In this document: positions 1 through 11,886 of the stretch, piece after piece
Layout of the letters: every line of letters starts with the position of its first letter
Numbering within the stretch: the first letter of the stretch is position 1
Assembly: GCF_009769165.1 (NCBI RefSeq)
Contig: NZ_CP043476.1
Span: 2,921,001-2,985,000 of the forward strand
Source of the DNA: Xanthomonas hyacinthi
GTDB lineage: Bacteria; Pseudomonadota; Gammaproteobacteria; Xanthomonadales; Xanthomonadaceae
Reading direction: 5' to 3'
Length of the DNA: 64,000 bases
The notes under the pieces: generated by a model
Told to the model about the DNA's origin: nothing
What the model saw: only the letters and a program-made list of their open reading frames with translations
Database searches by the model: none
Program-made: the position numbers and the translations under genes

Positions 1-243
1 CATGCAGCGAGATAAACATGGCTTTTGCGGGGCTGTCAACCCTGCGCCCGGTGCGCCGCCGCGAATGTGCCGAAAGCCGCACCAGTACAGCATCGTTACG
101 CCTGAAACGGTGCGCCGCTGCGGGACCTGCGCGGCCGATTGCGCGGAAAATCGCGCCGCGCCGCCAGGCCGTGCGGCGGCGTCGGCTGCGTGCCCGGTCC
201 TGCTCGGGTAGGGTTGGGAACGAATCCGATCCGGGGCCTGCGC
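1..243. other. Window edge, no gene recognised
   Basis: Open frames here overlap one another on both strands and none resembles a known protein. The stretch probably holds the promoter of the gamma-glutamyltransferase gene that follows, but I see no convincing -35/-10 pair and no strong ribosome binding site before its ATG. Confidence 0.5.
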
Positions 244-1959
244 ATGTTTACGTTGAACTGCTTCGTGGCGTTCATGACGATCGCCTTGCTGTTGCCGCCG
301 CCCGCCGCTGCGGCCGACCGCGTCAGCGGCCAGCCGTTCGCCACGCGTTCGGAAGTGATCGCGCCGCACGCGATGGCCGCCACCTCGCAACCGCTGGCCA
401 CGCAGATCGCGCTGGACACGATGCAGGCGGGCGGTTCGGCGGTGGACGCGGCGATCGCCGCCAACGCCGCGCTCGGGCTGATGGAACCGACCGGCAATGG
501 CGTCGGCGGCGACCTGTTCGCGATCGTGTGGGATCCGAAGACGCACAGGCTCTACGGCTACAACGGCTCGGGCCGCTCGCCCAGGTCGCTGACCTTGGCC
601 GAGTTCCAGCGCCGCGGGCTGAAGGACATTCCGCCGACCGGGCCGCTGCCGGTGTCGGTGCCGGGTGCGGTGGACGGCTGGTTCGCGCTGCACGAACGCT
701 TCGGGCGCACCACGATGGCGCAGAACCTGGCGCCAGCGATCCGCTATGCACGCGAGGGCCACCCGGTGGCCGAAACCATCGCCTATTACTGGGACCGCTC
801 GGTGCTGCGCCTGTCGCAGTATCCCGGCTTCAAGGAGCAGTTCACCATCGACGGCCATGCGCCGCGCAAGGGCGAGCTGTGGAAGAACCCGAACCTGGCC
901 AACACCCTGCAGCAGATCGCCGACGGCGGCCGCGACGCGTTCTACAAGGGCGCCATCGCGCGCACCATCGACGCCTATTTCAAGGCCAACGGCGGCTTCC
1001 TGCGCTACGACGACCTGGCCAGCCACCATGGCGAATGGGTCGAACCGGTCAGCAGCAACTACCGCGGCTACGACGTGTGGGAACTGCCGCCCAACAGCCA
1101 GGGCATCGCCGCGCTGCAGATGCTCAACATCCTGGAGGGCTACGACTTCTCCAAGATCCCGTTCGGCTCGGCCGAGCACATCCATCTGTTCACCGAGGCC
1201 AAGAAACTGGCCTTCGCCGACCGCGCGCGCTTCTATGCCGATCCGGCGTTCCAGCCGGCGCCATTGGCCAGGCTGGTCTCCAAGGACTACGCCGCGCAGC
1301 GCCGCGCATTGATCTCGATGGACAAGGCGCTGAAGGAAGTACAGCCGGGCACGCCCAGGCAACTGGACGCGGGCGACACCATCTACCTGACCGTGGCCGA
1401 TGCCGAGGGCATGATGGTGTCGCTGATCCAGTCCAACTACCGCGGCATGGGCAGCGGCATGGCGCCGCCGGGACTGGGCTTCATCCTGCAGGACCGCGGC
1501 GAGATGTTCGTGCTGAACAAGGATCATCCCAACGGCTACGCGCCGGGCAAGCGCCCGTTCCAGACCATCATCCCGGCGTTCGTGACCAAGGACGGCAAGC
1601 CGTGGCTGAGCTTCGGCGTGATGGGCGGGGCGATGCAGCCGCAGGGCCACGTGCAGATCGTGATGAACCTGATCGATTTCCACATGAACCTGCAGGAGGC
1701 CGGCGACGCGCCGCGGATCCAGCACGAAGGGTCCACCGAGCCGACCGGGCAGGCCACGGCGATGCGCGACGGCGGCGAACTGAACCTGGAGACCGGTTTT
1801 TCCTACGACACGATCCGCGCGCTGATGCGCAAGGGCCACCGCGTGATCTTCGCCGACGGCCCGTACGGCGGTTACCAGGCGATCGCGCGCGACCCGGCCA
1901 GCGGCGTGTACTACGGCGCTTCGGAAAGCCGCAAGGACGGCCAGGCCGCCGGCTACTGA
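244..1959 (+). CDS. ggt: Gamma-glutamyltransferase family protein, secreted
   Basis: A 571-residue Ntn-hydrolase precursor expected to cleave or transfer the gamma-glutamyl group of glutathione and related peptides in the periplasm. The ATG chosen starts a clear signal peptide (hydrophobic core residues 8-18, then PPPAAAA); the longer upstream frame adds only Arg/Gly-rich sequence. The self-processing nucleophile is most likely Thr379 in the GDTIYLTVAD motif, preceded by a large alpha subunit. The small subunit carries YRGMGSGM and FGVMGGAMQPQGH, the oxyanion region. This GGAMQPQGH form belongs to the wider GGT/acylase-like family rather than to the E. coli enzyme itself, so the substrate may not be glutathione. 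It is transcribed toward an opposing pseudogene. Confidence 0.9.
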   Translation: MFTLNCFVAFMTIALLLPPPAAAADRVSGQPFATRSEVIAPHAMAATSQPLATQIALDTMQAGGSAVDAAIAANAALGLMEPTGNGVGGDLFAIVWDPKTHRLYGYNGSGRSPRSLTLAEFQRRGLKDIPPTGPLPVSVPGAVDGWFALHERFGRTTMAQNLAPAIRYAREGHPVAETIAYYWDRSVLRLSQYPGFKEQFTIDGHAPRKGELWKNPNLANTLQQIADGGRDAFYKGAIARTIDAYFKANGGFLRYDDLASHHGEWVEPVSSNYRGYDVWELPPNSQGIAALQMLNILEGYDFSKIPFGSAEHIHLFTEAKKLAFADRARFYADPAFQPAPLARLVSKDYAAQRRALISMDKALKEVQPGTPRQLDAGDTIYLTVADAEGMMVSLIQSNYRGMGSGMAPPGLGFILQDRGEMFVLNKDHPNGYAPGKRPFQTIIPAFVTKDGKPWLSFGVMGGAMQPQGHVQIVMNLIDFHMNLQEAGDAPRIQHEGSTEPTGQATAMRDGGELNLETGFSYDTIRALMRKGHRVIFADGPYGGYQAIARDPASGVYYGASESRKDGQAAGY

Positions 1960-2124
1960 GTCCAGCGCTCTGCGGCCATGTGCGTTCTACCCTTTGCCGC
2001 CTGCGTGATCGCGGTTGGGGGCGACTGGTTGCAGCCGCTGCCCAGGCGGCTGCCCTTCTGCGCGGGACCGACCCAGAGCCAGTTGCCGCGGCATGTTGGG
2101 GGGCCCAACGAAGCGGCTCCGCTG

Positions 2125-3150
2125 CTACGGGGCGGCGCCGGATGAGGCGGTGGATGCCGGTGCAGTGCCGAGGTGGCGGGCCAGGAACGTTTCCAACTGG
2201 CGGTAGAATGCGATGTTGTTGTCGTCGTTGTAGAAGCCGTGTCCTTCCTTGGGTACGGCCATCCATTCCGGCCGATTTCCGCTTTTCTCCAATGCCGCAA
2301 GCATGGCCTTGGCCGGCGCGAACGGCGCGCGCTGGTCCTCCTCTCCATGTACCAGCAGTACCGGCACGGTGATTCTGCCCGCCAGTGCCGTCGGCGAATG
2401 CGCCACCAGGTCGGCATCGTCGCGTCCGATCACCCGTTGCAGGTAGTTGCGACCGTACTCAGTCTCTTTGCGGTCGAACAGATACCAGCCGCCGGCGTCG
2501 CGGTCGCTGTACAGGCGCAGCAGGACACGATCGCCATCGCTGCTGTAGTCGATGAAGTCGACATAACGCCCGGGCAACGCCGCGCTCAGCGCCTTGTACA
2601 GTTCTGCCTCCGGCCCCCCAGCGAAGAACTGCATGCGTGGCCTGCCCGGACCGAGCCTGGCGGCGAACGGTTCGGCCGGCCGATTGGTCCACTGCAGGTC
2701 GTCGACGCTGTAGGTCGCGTCGCTGGCCAGTAGCGTCTGGTCGGCGCCGTTCGCGTCGCTGACGACCAGGCTGGCCGGGCCGCCATCCGCGCGATAGCCG
2801 AACACGCGCGTGCCGTCGCGCGAAAAAGCGAATGGTCGCCAGCGCACGCGCAGCGCCTCGGCCATCGGCGACCAGTGTCCGTTGTCATCGGCGCGCAGCA
2901 GGATCGGCTGGTCCTGCGGGTCCACGCCGGTGGCAAAGCGCGGCGTGCCCTGGTTGTCGATGACGAACGCCATGTCCGGCCTGCCGATGTCGGCGATCAG
3001 GCGGTGGGTAGCGCTGTCGGCATCGATGTCGTAGAGCGCAGAATGGCCGGAATCTGGCGTGTACTGGCGCATGTAGAAATGGCCGTTGCGGACCTTCGGT
3101 AATCCGGCGATATAGCCGAAGCCGCGGTCCAGGCCGCCGTTGCGGGGCAT
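2125..3150 (-). pseudogene. S9 (prolyl oligopeptidase-type) peptidase remnant lacking the catalytic serine
   Basis: The 341-residue frame begins inside the beta-propeller of an S9 peptidase ([18 protein letters not shown] onward, no signal peptide). It then jumps at FDRKETEYGRNYLQRVIG straight into the end of the alpha/beta-hydrolase domain, which keeps the Asp loop (VLLVHGEEDQRAP) and the catalytic His (PKEGHGFYN). Intact relatives have roughly 150-170 residues at that junction, including the GxSxGG nucleophile elbow, and about 200 more at the N-terminus. Both are missing here although the frame is open. It therefore cannot be an active serine peptidase. A conserved truncated binding protein is possible but less likely than decay by deletion. 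Confidence 0.75.
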
Positions 3151-3333
3151 GGGGCAAGGTCACCGGAGTCGCGGCCGGCCATCCTTGCGCTGCCGCCGAA
3201 CGCCACCACGCCGGCCAGACCGCCGGCGACTGCGCAGCGGCGCGCCGATGCCGCCCCGCTGCGGGCACGCGGATGCTCAGATCGCGCCGCGGCGGCCGAT
3301 ATCCCCTCCAGCGGATTCCTGGAGGGGAAGACG

Positions 3334-5184
3334 ATGTCGTTGTTCACACACAGTCCCGGCACCGATGCCGGACACGCCGCGGCCTTGCCGGATGCGCCGG
3401 TGGCGCTGCTGCGGCTGGACCCGCACGGCCGGGTGCGCGCCGCCAATCGCGCCGCGCTGGATCTGCTCGGGGTGCCGGCGGAGGCCTTGCTCGGCGAACC
3501 CAGCGAAGCGGTGTGGGGCCTGCCGCTGGCGGCGCTGGCCGGCGTCGAGGGCAGCTGGCAGGCATCCCAGGACGATCCGGCGCGGTGCGTGCGCTACCAG
3601 CGCGATCGCGATGGCGAGGGCTGGCTGCTGTCGCTGCCGCATCCGGAAACCGCCGCGCTGCTGCGCGACGTCACCCTACTCGGCGCCGGGCAGGCGCAGG
3701 GCGCGACCAGCCCGGCGCTGCAGGTGCTGGCGCAGCAACTGCAGGCCGGCGCGGCGGCGCAGGCCTTGCTGGAACGGGTCGGCGAGCGCCTGACCGGCTG
3801 CGACCTGGACCTGGGCCTGAGCACGCCGCTGTCTGCGCAGGAGACCGAAGCGATGCCCGGGCGGCGCCTGTCGGCCGGGTTCGGCAACCTGGCCGAGGCG
3901 ATCCGCCAGGCGCTGGCGCTGTCGCTGCAGATCGCCGCCGACGTGCCGCACGTGGTCGCCGGGAACGACGAGCTGGCGCAGCAGTCGCAGACCCAGATGG
4001 ACGCGCTGCAGACGGTGGTGGCGACCACCCGGCGCTTGCTGCAGGGCCTGAGCGAGATGGACCAGGAACTGCGCGCGGTGATCGCGGTGGCGGCCAGCGC
4101 CGACGACAGCGCGCGCCAGGGCGTGGAGGCGGCGCGCGCGCTGGGCCAGGCGATGCGCGAGGTGGAGCGGCGTTCGGCGCGCGCCACCGAGGTCATCGAG
4201 GTGATCGACGCGGTCGCGTTCCAGACCAACATCCTGTCGATCAACGCCAGCATCGAGGCGGTGCATGCCGGCGCGGCCGGACGCGGCTTCGCCGTGGTCG
4301 CCAGCGAGATCCGGCGCCTGGCCGAACGCGCCGCCGCCGCCGCGCGCGACGTGCGCAGCATCCTCGGCGAGACCGGCAGCGCCTTGAGCGACAGCGCCGC
4401 CTCGGCGCAGCGCACCGAGCAGGTGCTCGGCGGCATCGGCCAGCTGCTCGGCCGCGCCAGTGCGGCGATGGAAACCGTGGCCACCCGCGTCGCCGCGCAG
4501 GGCGAGGAGATCGGCGGCATCGATCGCGCGGTCGCGCACGTGGTCGGGCTCAGCCGCAGCAACCTGGAGCATGTCGCGCGCGTGGTCGAGCGCAGCGTGG
4601 CGCTGGCCGCCGGCAGCGCCACGCTGCACGACTGCGTGGGCCTGTTCCGCTTGCCGGCCGACCCGATGCAGCAGCCGCGCCACGCACGCATCCGCGAACT
4701 GGCGACGGCGACTGCGGGCAGGATCGGGCAGGCGCTGGCCGATGCGGTCGCGCGTGGCCGCATCGGCGAGGACGCGCTGTTCTCCACCGATTACACGCCG
4801 ATCGCAGGCATCGATCCGCCCAAGTACCGCACCGCCTTCGATGTGCTGTGCGACGAACTGCTGCCGCCGCTGCAGGAACCGCTGCTGGCCGCGCATCCGT
4901 GGATCGTGTTCGCGATCTGCGCCAACCCGGACGGCTACGTGCCGACCCACAACCTGCGCTTCAGCCAGCCGCTGAGCGGCGACCGCGCCCGCGACCTGGT
5001 CGGCAATCGCACCAAGCGCATGTTCGCCGATCGGGTCGGGCGCAGCGTCGGCCGTCACACCCGGCCCTATCTGTTGCAGGTGTATCGGCGCGATACCGGG
5101 CAGATCCTGTTCGACCTGTCGGTGCCGGTGCATGTGCGCGGCCGCCACTGGGGCGGGTTGCGCGTGGCCTACGTGCTGGAATGA
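3334..5184 (+). CDS. Soluble methyl-accepting chemotaxis protein with C-terminal sensory domain
   Basis: 616 residues with no transmembrane segment, so a cytoplasmic chemoreceptor. Residues about 16-90 look PAS-like ([20 protein letters not shown]). The helical signalling hairpin occupies about 200-430; its tip is around residues 293-331, with [19 protein letters not shown] and [19 protein letters not shown], the motifs that contact CheA/CheW. Residues about 455-616 form a distinct C-terminal domain ([47 protein letters not shown]) of the kind attached to other soluble MCPs and thought to sense a ligand. The start is supported by a strong GGAGGGGAAG site a few bases upstream. No che genes are nearby, so it presumably joins a chemosensory array encoded elsewhere. 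Confidence 0.88.
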   Translation: MSLFTHSPGTDAGHAAALPDAPVALLRLDPHGRVRAANRAALDLLGVPAEALLGEPSEAVWGLPLAALAGVEGSWQASQDDPARCVRYQRDRDGEGWLLSLPHPETAALLRDVTLLGAGQAQGATSPALQVLAQQLQAGAAAQALLERVGERLTGCDLDLGLSTPLSAQETEAMPGRRLSAGFGNLAEAIRQALALSLQIAADVPHVVAGNDELAQQSQTQMDALQTVVATTRRLLQGLSEMDQELRAVIAVAASADDSARQGVEAARALGQAMREVERRSARATEVIEVIDAVAFQTNILSINASIEAVHAGAAGRGFAVVASEIRRLAERAAAAARDVRSILGETGSALSDSAASAQRTEQVLGGIGQLLGRASAAMETVATRVAAQGEEIGGIDRAVAHVVGLSRSNLEHVARVVERSVALAAGSATLHDCVGLFRLPADPMQQPRHARIRELATATAGRIGQALADAVARGRIGEDALFSTDYTPIAGIDPPKYRTAFDVLCDELLPPLQEPLLAAHPWIVFAICANPDGYVPTHNLRFSQPLSGDRARDLVGNRTKRMFADRVGRSVGRHTRPYLLQVYRRDTGQILFDLSVPVHVRGRHWGGLRVAYVLE

Positions 5185-5405
5185 GCGCCGCGGCGAACGC
5201 CGCACAAAAAAACGCCACCGGTGTTGAGCCGGCGGCAGGGAGAGAGAGACGTCGTTCTTATGGGACCCAGGCTAGGCGCGGCATGTCGCCGGGGTTTGCC
5301 GCGATGCCGCGCGCGCGTGCCGGCGCTGACAAGAAGCGGACCCGGTTGTGCGCCGATTCAGCTGCGCGCGGTTGGCTACCGCCGCAGAAACGGGTCTAAT
5401 AGCCA

Positions 5406-7492
<2,087 letters not shown>

Positions 7493-7562
7493 GCCCGGGA
7501 TCATGCCGCCGCCGTGGCGTGCGCTTGTCTATGCTGCGCGCACGCCACTTCCGGAATGCCGC

Positions 7563-8228
7563 ATGCTCCGCTACGCGCTCGCCTTGCGTCGCCATCCGTC
7601 CGCGTTGCTGCTGGGCGTGCAGTTGCTGGGCGTGCTGCTGTATCCGCTGATGGAAGACACCGCCGCCGGGCGCGCGCTGTTCGGCGCGTTCGGCATCGTG
7701 GTGCTGGGCTTGGCGTTGTGGGTGGTCAACCGCAGCCCGTCGGTGCTGTGGATCGCCTGGTGCCTGGCGGTGCCGTCGGTGGTGCTGTCGATCGCCGCGG
7801 CGCTGCGCCACAGCGCCGAACTCGGCGCGTTCGCGCAGCTGCTGGAAAGCCTGCTGTATTTCTATACCGCGGCCAGCCTGATCGCCTACATGCTGCAGGA
7901 CCACGAGGTCACCCGCGACGAACTGTATGCGGCCGGCGCGACCTTCACCTTGCTGGCCTGGGCGTTCGCCTTCGCCTTCTCGGTCTGCCAGCAATGGCTG
8001 CCGGGCAGTTTCATGGGCGCGCAGACGACGCAGTCGCCGCGCACCTGGATGGAACTGCTGTATCTGAGTTTCAGCGTGCTGTCCGGGGTCGGCCTCAGCG
8101 ATGTGCTGCCGGTGTTGCCGCTGGCGCGGTCGCTGCTGATGCTCGAGCAGTTCGCCGGGGTGATGTATATCGCGCTGGTGGTGTCGCGGCTGATCGGGCT
8201 CAGCGTCGCACGCAAATCCAAAGCCTGA
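7563..8228 (+). CDS. K+-channel-like membrane protein with divergent selectivity filter
   Basis: 221 residues with five or six hydrophobic segments (about 12-30, 38-56, 60-80, 95-112, 120-145, 190-210). The final pair encloses a pore-loop-like stretch, SFSVLSGVGLSDVLPVLPLARS, followed by MLEQFAGVMYIALVVSRLIGL; this is the layout of Ion_trans_2 potassium channels. The usual filter TVGYGD reads GVGLSD, so potassium selectivity is uncertain. The ATG chosen starts MLRYALALRRHPS; an upstream in-frame ATG adds 20 residues without hydrophobic character. It follows thiC by 70 bases and may be cotranscribed. A simple membrane protein with coincidental similarity cannot be excluded. Confidence 0.7.
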   Translation: MLRYALALRRHPSALLLGVQLLGVLLYPLMEDTAAGRALFGAFGIVVLGLALWVVNRSPSVLWIAWCLAVPSVVLSIAAALRHSAELGAFAQLLESLLYFYTAASLIAYMLQDHEVTRDELYAAGATFTLLAWAFAFAFSVCQQWLPGSFMGAQTTQSPRTWMELLYLSFSVLSGVGLSDVLPVLPLARSLLMLEQFAGVMYIALVVSRLIGLSVARKSKA

Positions 8229-8483
8229 ACTGCGGCTAAAAAAACGCGCCAAGCGGCGCGTAATCTTGCAGCGTTTATGTGAATTGCGTCGGCGCAGAGA
8301 GAGCCTGTCGTGCTTCGCCGCGGTTGGCGGCGGCAACGACTAGGGTAGAATTTGTCGGCGTCGCCACGCCTGGCTGCATTCGTCGCATTGGGTTGCCGAA
8401 TCTGTCCGTTGACGCCACATGGCGCCGCTTGCGCTGTGACGTGGCTCCCACTCCATCGCAGATCGTCGTTGCCTCAGTCGCGC

Positions 8484-10820
8484 ATGTCCTTTCGATCCCC
8501 TGCCACCCCGCTGCTTCCGGAACGGATGCAGGTCGGCGATTGCCTGGTGCTGCTGTCGCTGCGCGAAGTGCATGCGCCGCACGCGCGGCGGCCGCAGCGG
8601 CTCACGCCCAAGGCGATGGGCGTGCTGCGCGTGCTGCTGGCGCAGCCGGGGCAGGTGGTGGAGCGCGAGACGCTGCTGGCGCAGGTGTGGCCGGACACGC
8701 AGCCGAGCAACGATGTGGTGACCCAGGCCATCACCCAGTTGCGCAAGGCCTTCGCCGCCGGCGCGAAGGGCGACGCGCCGGCCTATATCGAAACCCTGGC
8801 CAAGACCGGCTATCGCCTGGTCGCGCCGCTGCAGGCGCTGGCGGAGGTGGAGGCGGATGCCAGTGCGCAGGCCGCTGCGGCGGTGAGCGAGGACATGCGC
8901 GCCGATGCCGATGCCGCCGTGCCGGTGGCCGCCGACGCAGCGTCGGTGCCGGCCGCGGTTGTGCCTGCGCCGCCGCTGCGCCGCGTGCAGGCCTTGCTGG
9001 CCGCCGTCGCGGGCGCGGGCCTGATGTTGCTGGCGATGCTGAGCTGGTGGCTGCCGCGGGACGGCCAGGACCCGGCCGGCAGCGAGCAGGAGCGGGTGGT
9101 CGGCAGCCCGGAGCGGCCATACCGGCTGATCGTTACGACGCCGGGTTTCGAGCTGGAGCCGGCGTTGTCGCCGAACGGCGCGCAGCTGGCGTATGCCGCC
9201 GGGATCGAGGGCCGCGCGGGCACGCAGTTGCTGGTGCAGGCGACCGGCCGTGCCGCCGGCGGTGCGCTGCCGCGTCCGCTCGGCGTGCCGGGCAAGGGCG
9301 ATTCCGATCGTCTGCCGGCCTGGTCGCCGGACGGCCGCCGCATCGCCTTCGCCCGGCTGGGGCCGGACGGGCAGTGCCAGGTGCTGCTGGTGGCCGCCGA
9401 TGGGCATGGCGCGGCGCGCGAGGCCACGCGCTGCGACGGCACCGAACTGCTCAGTTTCGACTGGACCCCGGACGGGCGCGGGCTGCTGTTCGGCAGCATG
9501 ACCGGACGCCAGCCTGGCCGCGGCATCCGTGTGCTCGATCTGGCCAGCGGCCGCTGGCGCGCGCTGCCCTACCCGGTCGCCGCGGGCGACTTCGACTACG
9601 CGCCGCGCTATTCGCCCGACGGCCAGTGGATCGCCTTCGTACGCAACCCGCAGATGGGCGGGCTGTGGCGGATGCCGGCCGCGGGCGGCCGCGCCGAGCC
9701 GCTGACCCGCGAGTTCGCCGAGATCCGCGGCTGGGACTGGACCCAGGACGGCCGCGGCCTGGTGTTCGGGCGCCGGGTCGACAGCGAGACCCGCCTGTAC
9801 CGGCTGGACACCGCCTCGCAGCGCCTGCGCGACCTGGACCTGGGCGACGCGCAGTCGCCGACCCTGTCGCGCGACGGCGAGCGGCTCGCCTTCGTGCACC
9901 GGCGTCCGCAGTTCGCGCTGTATCGCATCGCCGCCGCGGACCGCCACGGCAAGCGCGAGCGCCAGCGCCTGTTCGCCTCCACCGGGCGCGACAGCCAGCC
10001 GGTGATCGCGCCCGATGGCCAGCAGTTGGCGTTCACCTCCGACCGTTCCGGCAGCTATGCGTTGTGGTGGGGCGAGGTGACCCGGCCGCAGTCGCTGCGC
10101 CAGATCGAGGGGCTGCGCCCGGAAATCCGGCAGGCGCCGGCCTGGTCGGCGGACAGCCAGTCGCTGCTGGTCAGCGGCCGCGATGCGCAGGGCCGCTCGG
10201 TGCTCTACGAAGTGCGGCCGCAGTCGGGCAGCGTGGTGCCGTTGCCGGTGCCGTCCGGCGAGCCGCTGCAGGCGCTGTACACCGCCGATCCGGCGCAGCT
10301 GCTGGTGCTGCTCGGCGAGAACGGGCGCACCCGCCTGCAGTTGTACGACCGGCGCAGCGTGCCGTGGCGGCGGCTGGCGGCGCTGGACGATGTCTCGCAG
10401 CTGCGCGTGGACGCGGACAGCGGGCAGGTGCTGTTCACCCGCCTGGCGCGCAGCGGCCTGTGGCGTGCCGACGCGACGCTGGACCCGGCCAGCGTGGCGG
10501 TGGTCGACGCGGCGGTGCCGTCGCTGTGGCGTTACCGGACCTGGGCGCTGGGCGCGGGCGGCGAGGTGCGCTACCTGTTCCCGACCGGCGAGTGCGCCAG
10601 CCGGCTGGCGCGGATCGGCGGCGGGCTCGGCGACAGCGTGTGCCTGGACCGCGACCGGCTCAGTTCGCTCAACGGTTTCAGCATCGACCGGCGCAGCGGC
10701 GACGTGTACGCATCGCTGGCGGTGGAGGACGGCAGCGACATCGGCTTCATGCGCATGCCCGAGCGCACCGGCTGGTTCTCGGTGATCACCTCCAAGTGGC
10801 TGCTGCACAAGGGAAAGTGA
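8484..10820 (+). CDS. Membrane-anchored winged-helix (CadC/ToxR-like) regulator with PD40 beta-propeller
   Basis: A one-component regulator of 778 residues. Residues about 15-105 form an OmpR-type winged helix (RLTPKAMGVLRVLLAQPGQ, ETLLAQVWPD, VTQAITQLRKAF, IETLAKTGYRLVAP). A low-complexity linker leads to one transmembrane helix at about 168-192. The rest lies outside the cytoplasm and carries TolB/PD40-type repeats (SPDGRRIAFAR, TPDGRGLLFGS, SPDGQWIAFVR, APDGQQLAFTS) that should fold as a beta-propeller sensor. The longer frame beginning at 8352 adds sequence before the conserved LRSL-type domain start and seems unlikely. The target genes are unknown; the AraC/TonB-receptor pair downstream is a possible target. 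Confidence 0.85.
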   Translation: MSFRSPATPLLPERMQVGDCLVLLSLREVHAPHARRPQRLTPKAMGVLRVLLAQPGQVVERETLLAQVWPDTQPSNDVVTQAITQLRKAFAAGAKGDAPAYIETLAKTGYRLVAPLQALAEVEADASAQAAAAVSEDMRADADAAVPVAADAASVPAAVVPAPPLRRVQALLAAVAGAGLMLLAMLSWWLPRDGQDPAGSEQERVVGSPERPYRLIVTTPGFELEPALSPNGAQLAYAAGIEGRAGTQLLVQATGRAAGGALPRPLGVPGKGDSDRLPAWSPDGRRIAFARLGPDGQCQVLLVAADGHGAAREATRCDGTELLSFDWTPDGRGLLFGSMTGRQPGRGIRVLDLASGRWRALPYPVAAGDFDYAPRYSPDGQWIAFVRNPQMGGLWRMPAAGGRAEPLTREFAEIRGWDWTQDGRGLVFGRRVDSETRLYRLDTASQRLRDLDLGDAQSPTLSRDGERLAFVHRRPQFALYRIAAADRHGKRERQRLFASTGRDSQPVIAPDGQQLAFTSDRSGSYALWWGEVTRPQSLRQIEGLRPEIRQAPAWSADSQSLLVSGRDAQGRSVLYEVRPQSGSVVPLPVPSGEPLQALYTADPAQLLVLLGENGRTRLQLYDRRSVPWRRLAALDDVSQLRVDADSGQVLFTRLARSGLWRADATLDPASVAVVDAAVPSLWRYRTWALGAGGEVRYLFPTGECASRLARIGGGLGDSVCLDRDRLSSLNGFSIDRRSGDVYASLAVEDGSDIGFMRMPERTGWFSVITSKWLLHKGK

Positions 10821-10941
10821 GCGTCGTAAGTTGTGCGTGACGGCTTCGTGCCGATTTCGGACAAACATCGCCGCCGCGTCCTGACCTGGCCGCCACATCC
10901 GGCAACACTGCGCGCCGGTTCAAGCAAAGCGGGTGCGTCGG

Positions 10942-11838
10942 ATGCGACACGTGTTCCTGGCCGATCATGGGCAGCAACGGATGCTGGACAACGAGGACGC
11001 GCCCGCCGGCTCGGCCTGCCTGGGCGCCGCGCGTCTGGGCGGCCTGCAGGCCTCGGCCGCCGCGTTCACGGTCTGGATCCAGTTGCGCGGCAGCGCCTGG
11101 ATCGACGCCAAGGAAGGCCGCTTCGACCTGCAGCGCGGCCAGTGGCTGGCCTTCGAGCGCGATTCGCGGCCGCTGGTGCAGGCCGATCGCGACGGCCTGT
11201 GCATCGGCCTGAGCCTGGATGCCGATGCGTTGAAGGCGCTGGGGCGCATGGCCGACGCCACCCTGTACGCCGGCCGCGGCACGCTGTCGCCGCGCGAGGC
11301 GCGGATCGCGCTACGGCTGTGGCGGCAGGCGGCGGCGCGGCCCGGCGATGCGCTGGCGATGCGCCCGGTGCTGCTGCACCTGGCGTCGATGCAGGGCGAG
11401 TTCTCGCAGCGCGTGCAGCGCTGCCCGGGGCGTTCGCGGGTGCGCAAGCGCCAGGTGTTCGGGCGCATGCAGCGCGCGCATCTGTATCTGGAAGGGCACC
11501 GCGACCGCGTGGTGCGGATCAGTGAACTGGCCGAACTGACCAACTTCTCCAGCTGGTATCTGTCCAAGACCTTCCAGAGCCTGTACGAAGAAAGCCCGCA
11601 GGCGCTGTCGGCGCGGCTGCGCCTGGAGCGCGCCGCGGATCTGCTGCGCACCACCACGCTGATGATCGGCGAGGTCGCCGCGGCCAGCGGCTTCGACAAT
11701 TGCTGCAGCTTCGCCCGTGCCTTCCGCGCCCGCTTCGGCGTGTCCGCTTCGCAATATCGGCAGCAAGCGCTGGTGCCGCCAGATTCGGCAACGTCTGCGA
11801 ACGGCCGCAGCAAAGCGCCGGTGCTCACCGGAACGTAA
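10942..11838 (+). CDS. AraC-family transcriptional regulator
   Basis: 298 residues. The C-terminal 100 carry two helix-turn-helix motifs: ISELAELTNFSSWYLSKTFQ followed by IGEVAAASGFDNCCSFARAFR, ending with FGVSASQYRQQ, the AraC signature. The N-terminal half (about 1-150) lacks a recognisable cupin motif and is probably an effector-binding domain. A GTG three codons upstream is an alternative start. The gene lies 48 bases ahead of TonB receptor 1 in the same direction, which suggests that it controls that receptor or is cotranscribed with it; this rests on proximity alone. Confidence 0.9.
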   Translation: MRHVFLADHGQQRMLDNEDAPAGSACLGAARLGGLQASAAAFTVWIQLRGSAWIDAKEGRFDLQRGQWLAFERDSRPLVQADRDGLCIGLSLDADALKALGRMADATLYAGRGTLSPREARIALRLWRQAAARPGDALAMRPVLLHLASMQGEFSQRVQRCPGRSRVRKRQVFGRMQRAHLYLEGHRDRVVRISELAELTNFSSWYLSKTFQSLYEESPQALSARLRLERAADLLRTTTLMIGEVAAASGFDNCCSFARAFRARFGVSASQYRQQALVPPDSATSANGRSKAPVLTGT

Positions 11839-11886
11839 CGTGCCCAGGGCGCTTAACACGCCCCTAACGTTGCCCTGGAGAGATTG

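Noticed and set aside
8236..8259. Hairpin CGCGCC AAGC GGCGCG after the channel-like gene as a terminator
   Set aside because: The A run precedes the stem on the plus strand, so the T run is on the minus strand, where no gene ends here. Kept only as a possible weak signal.
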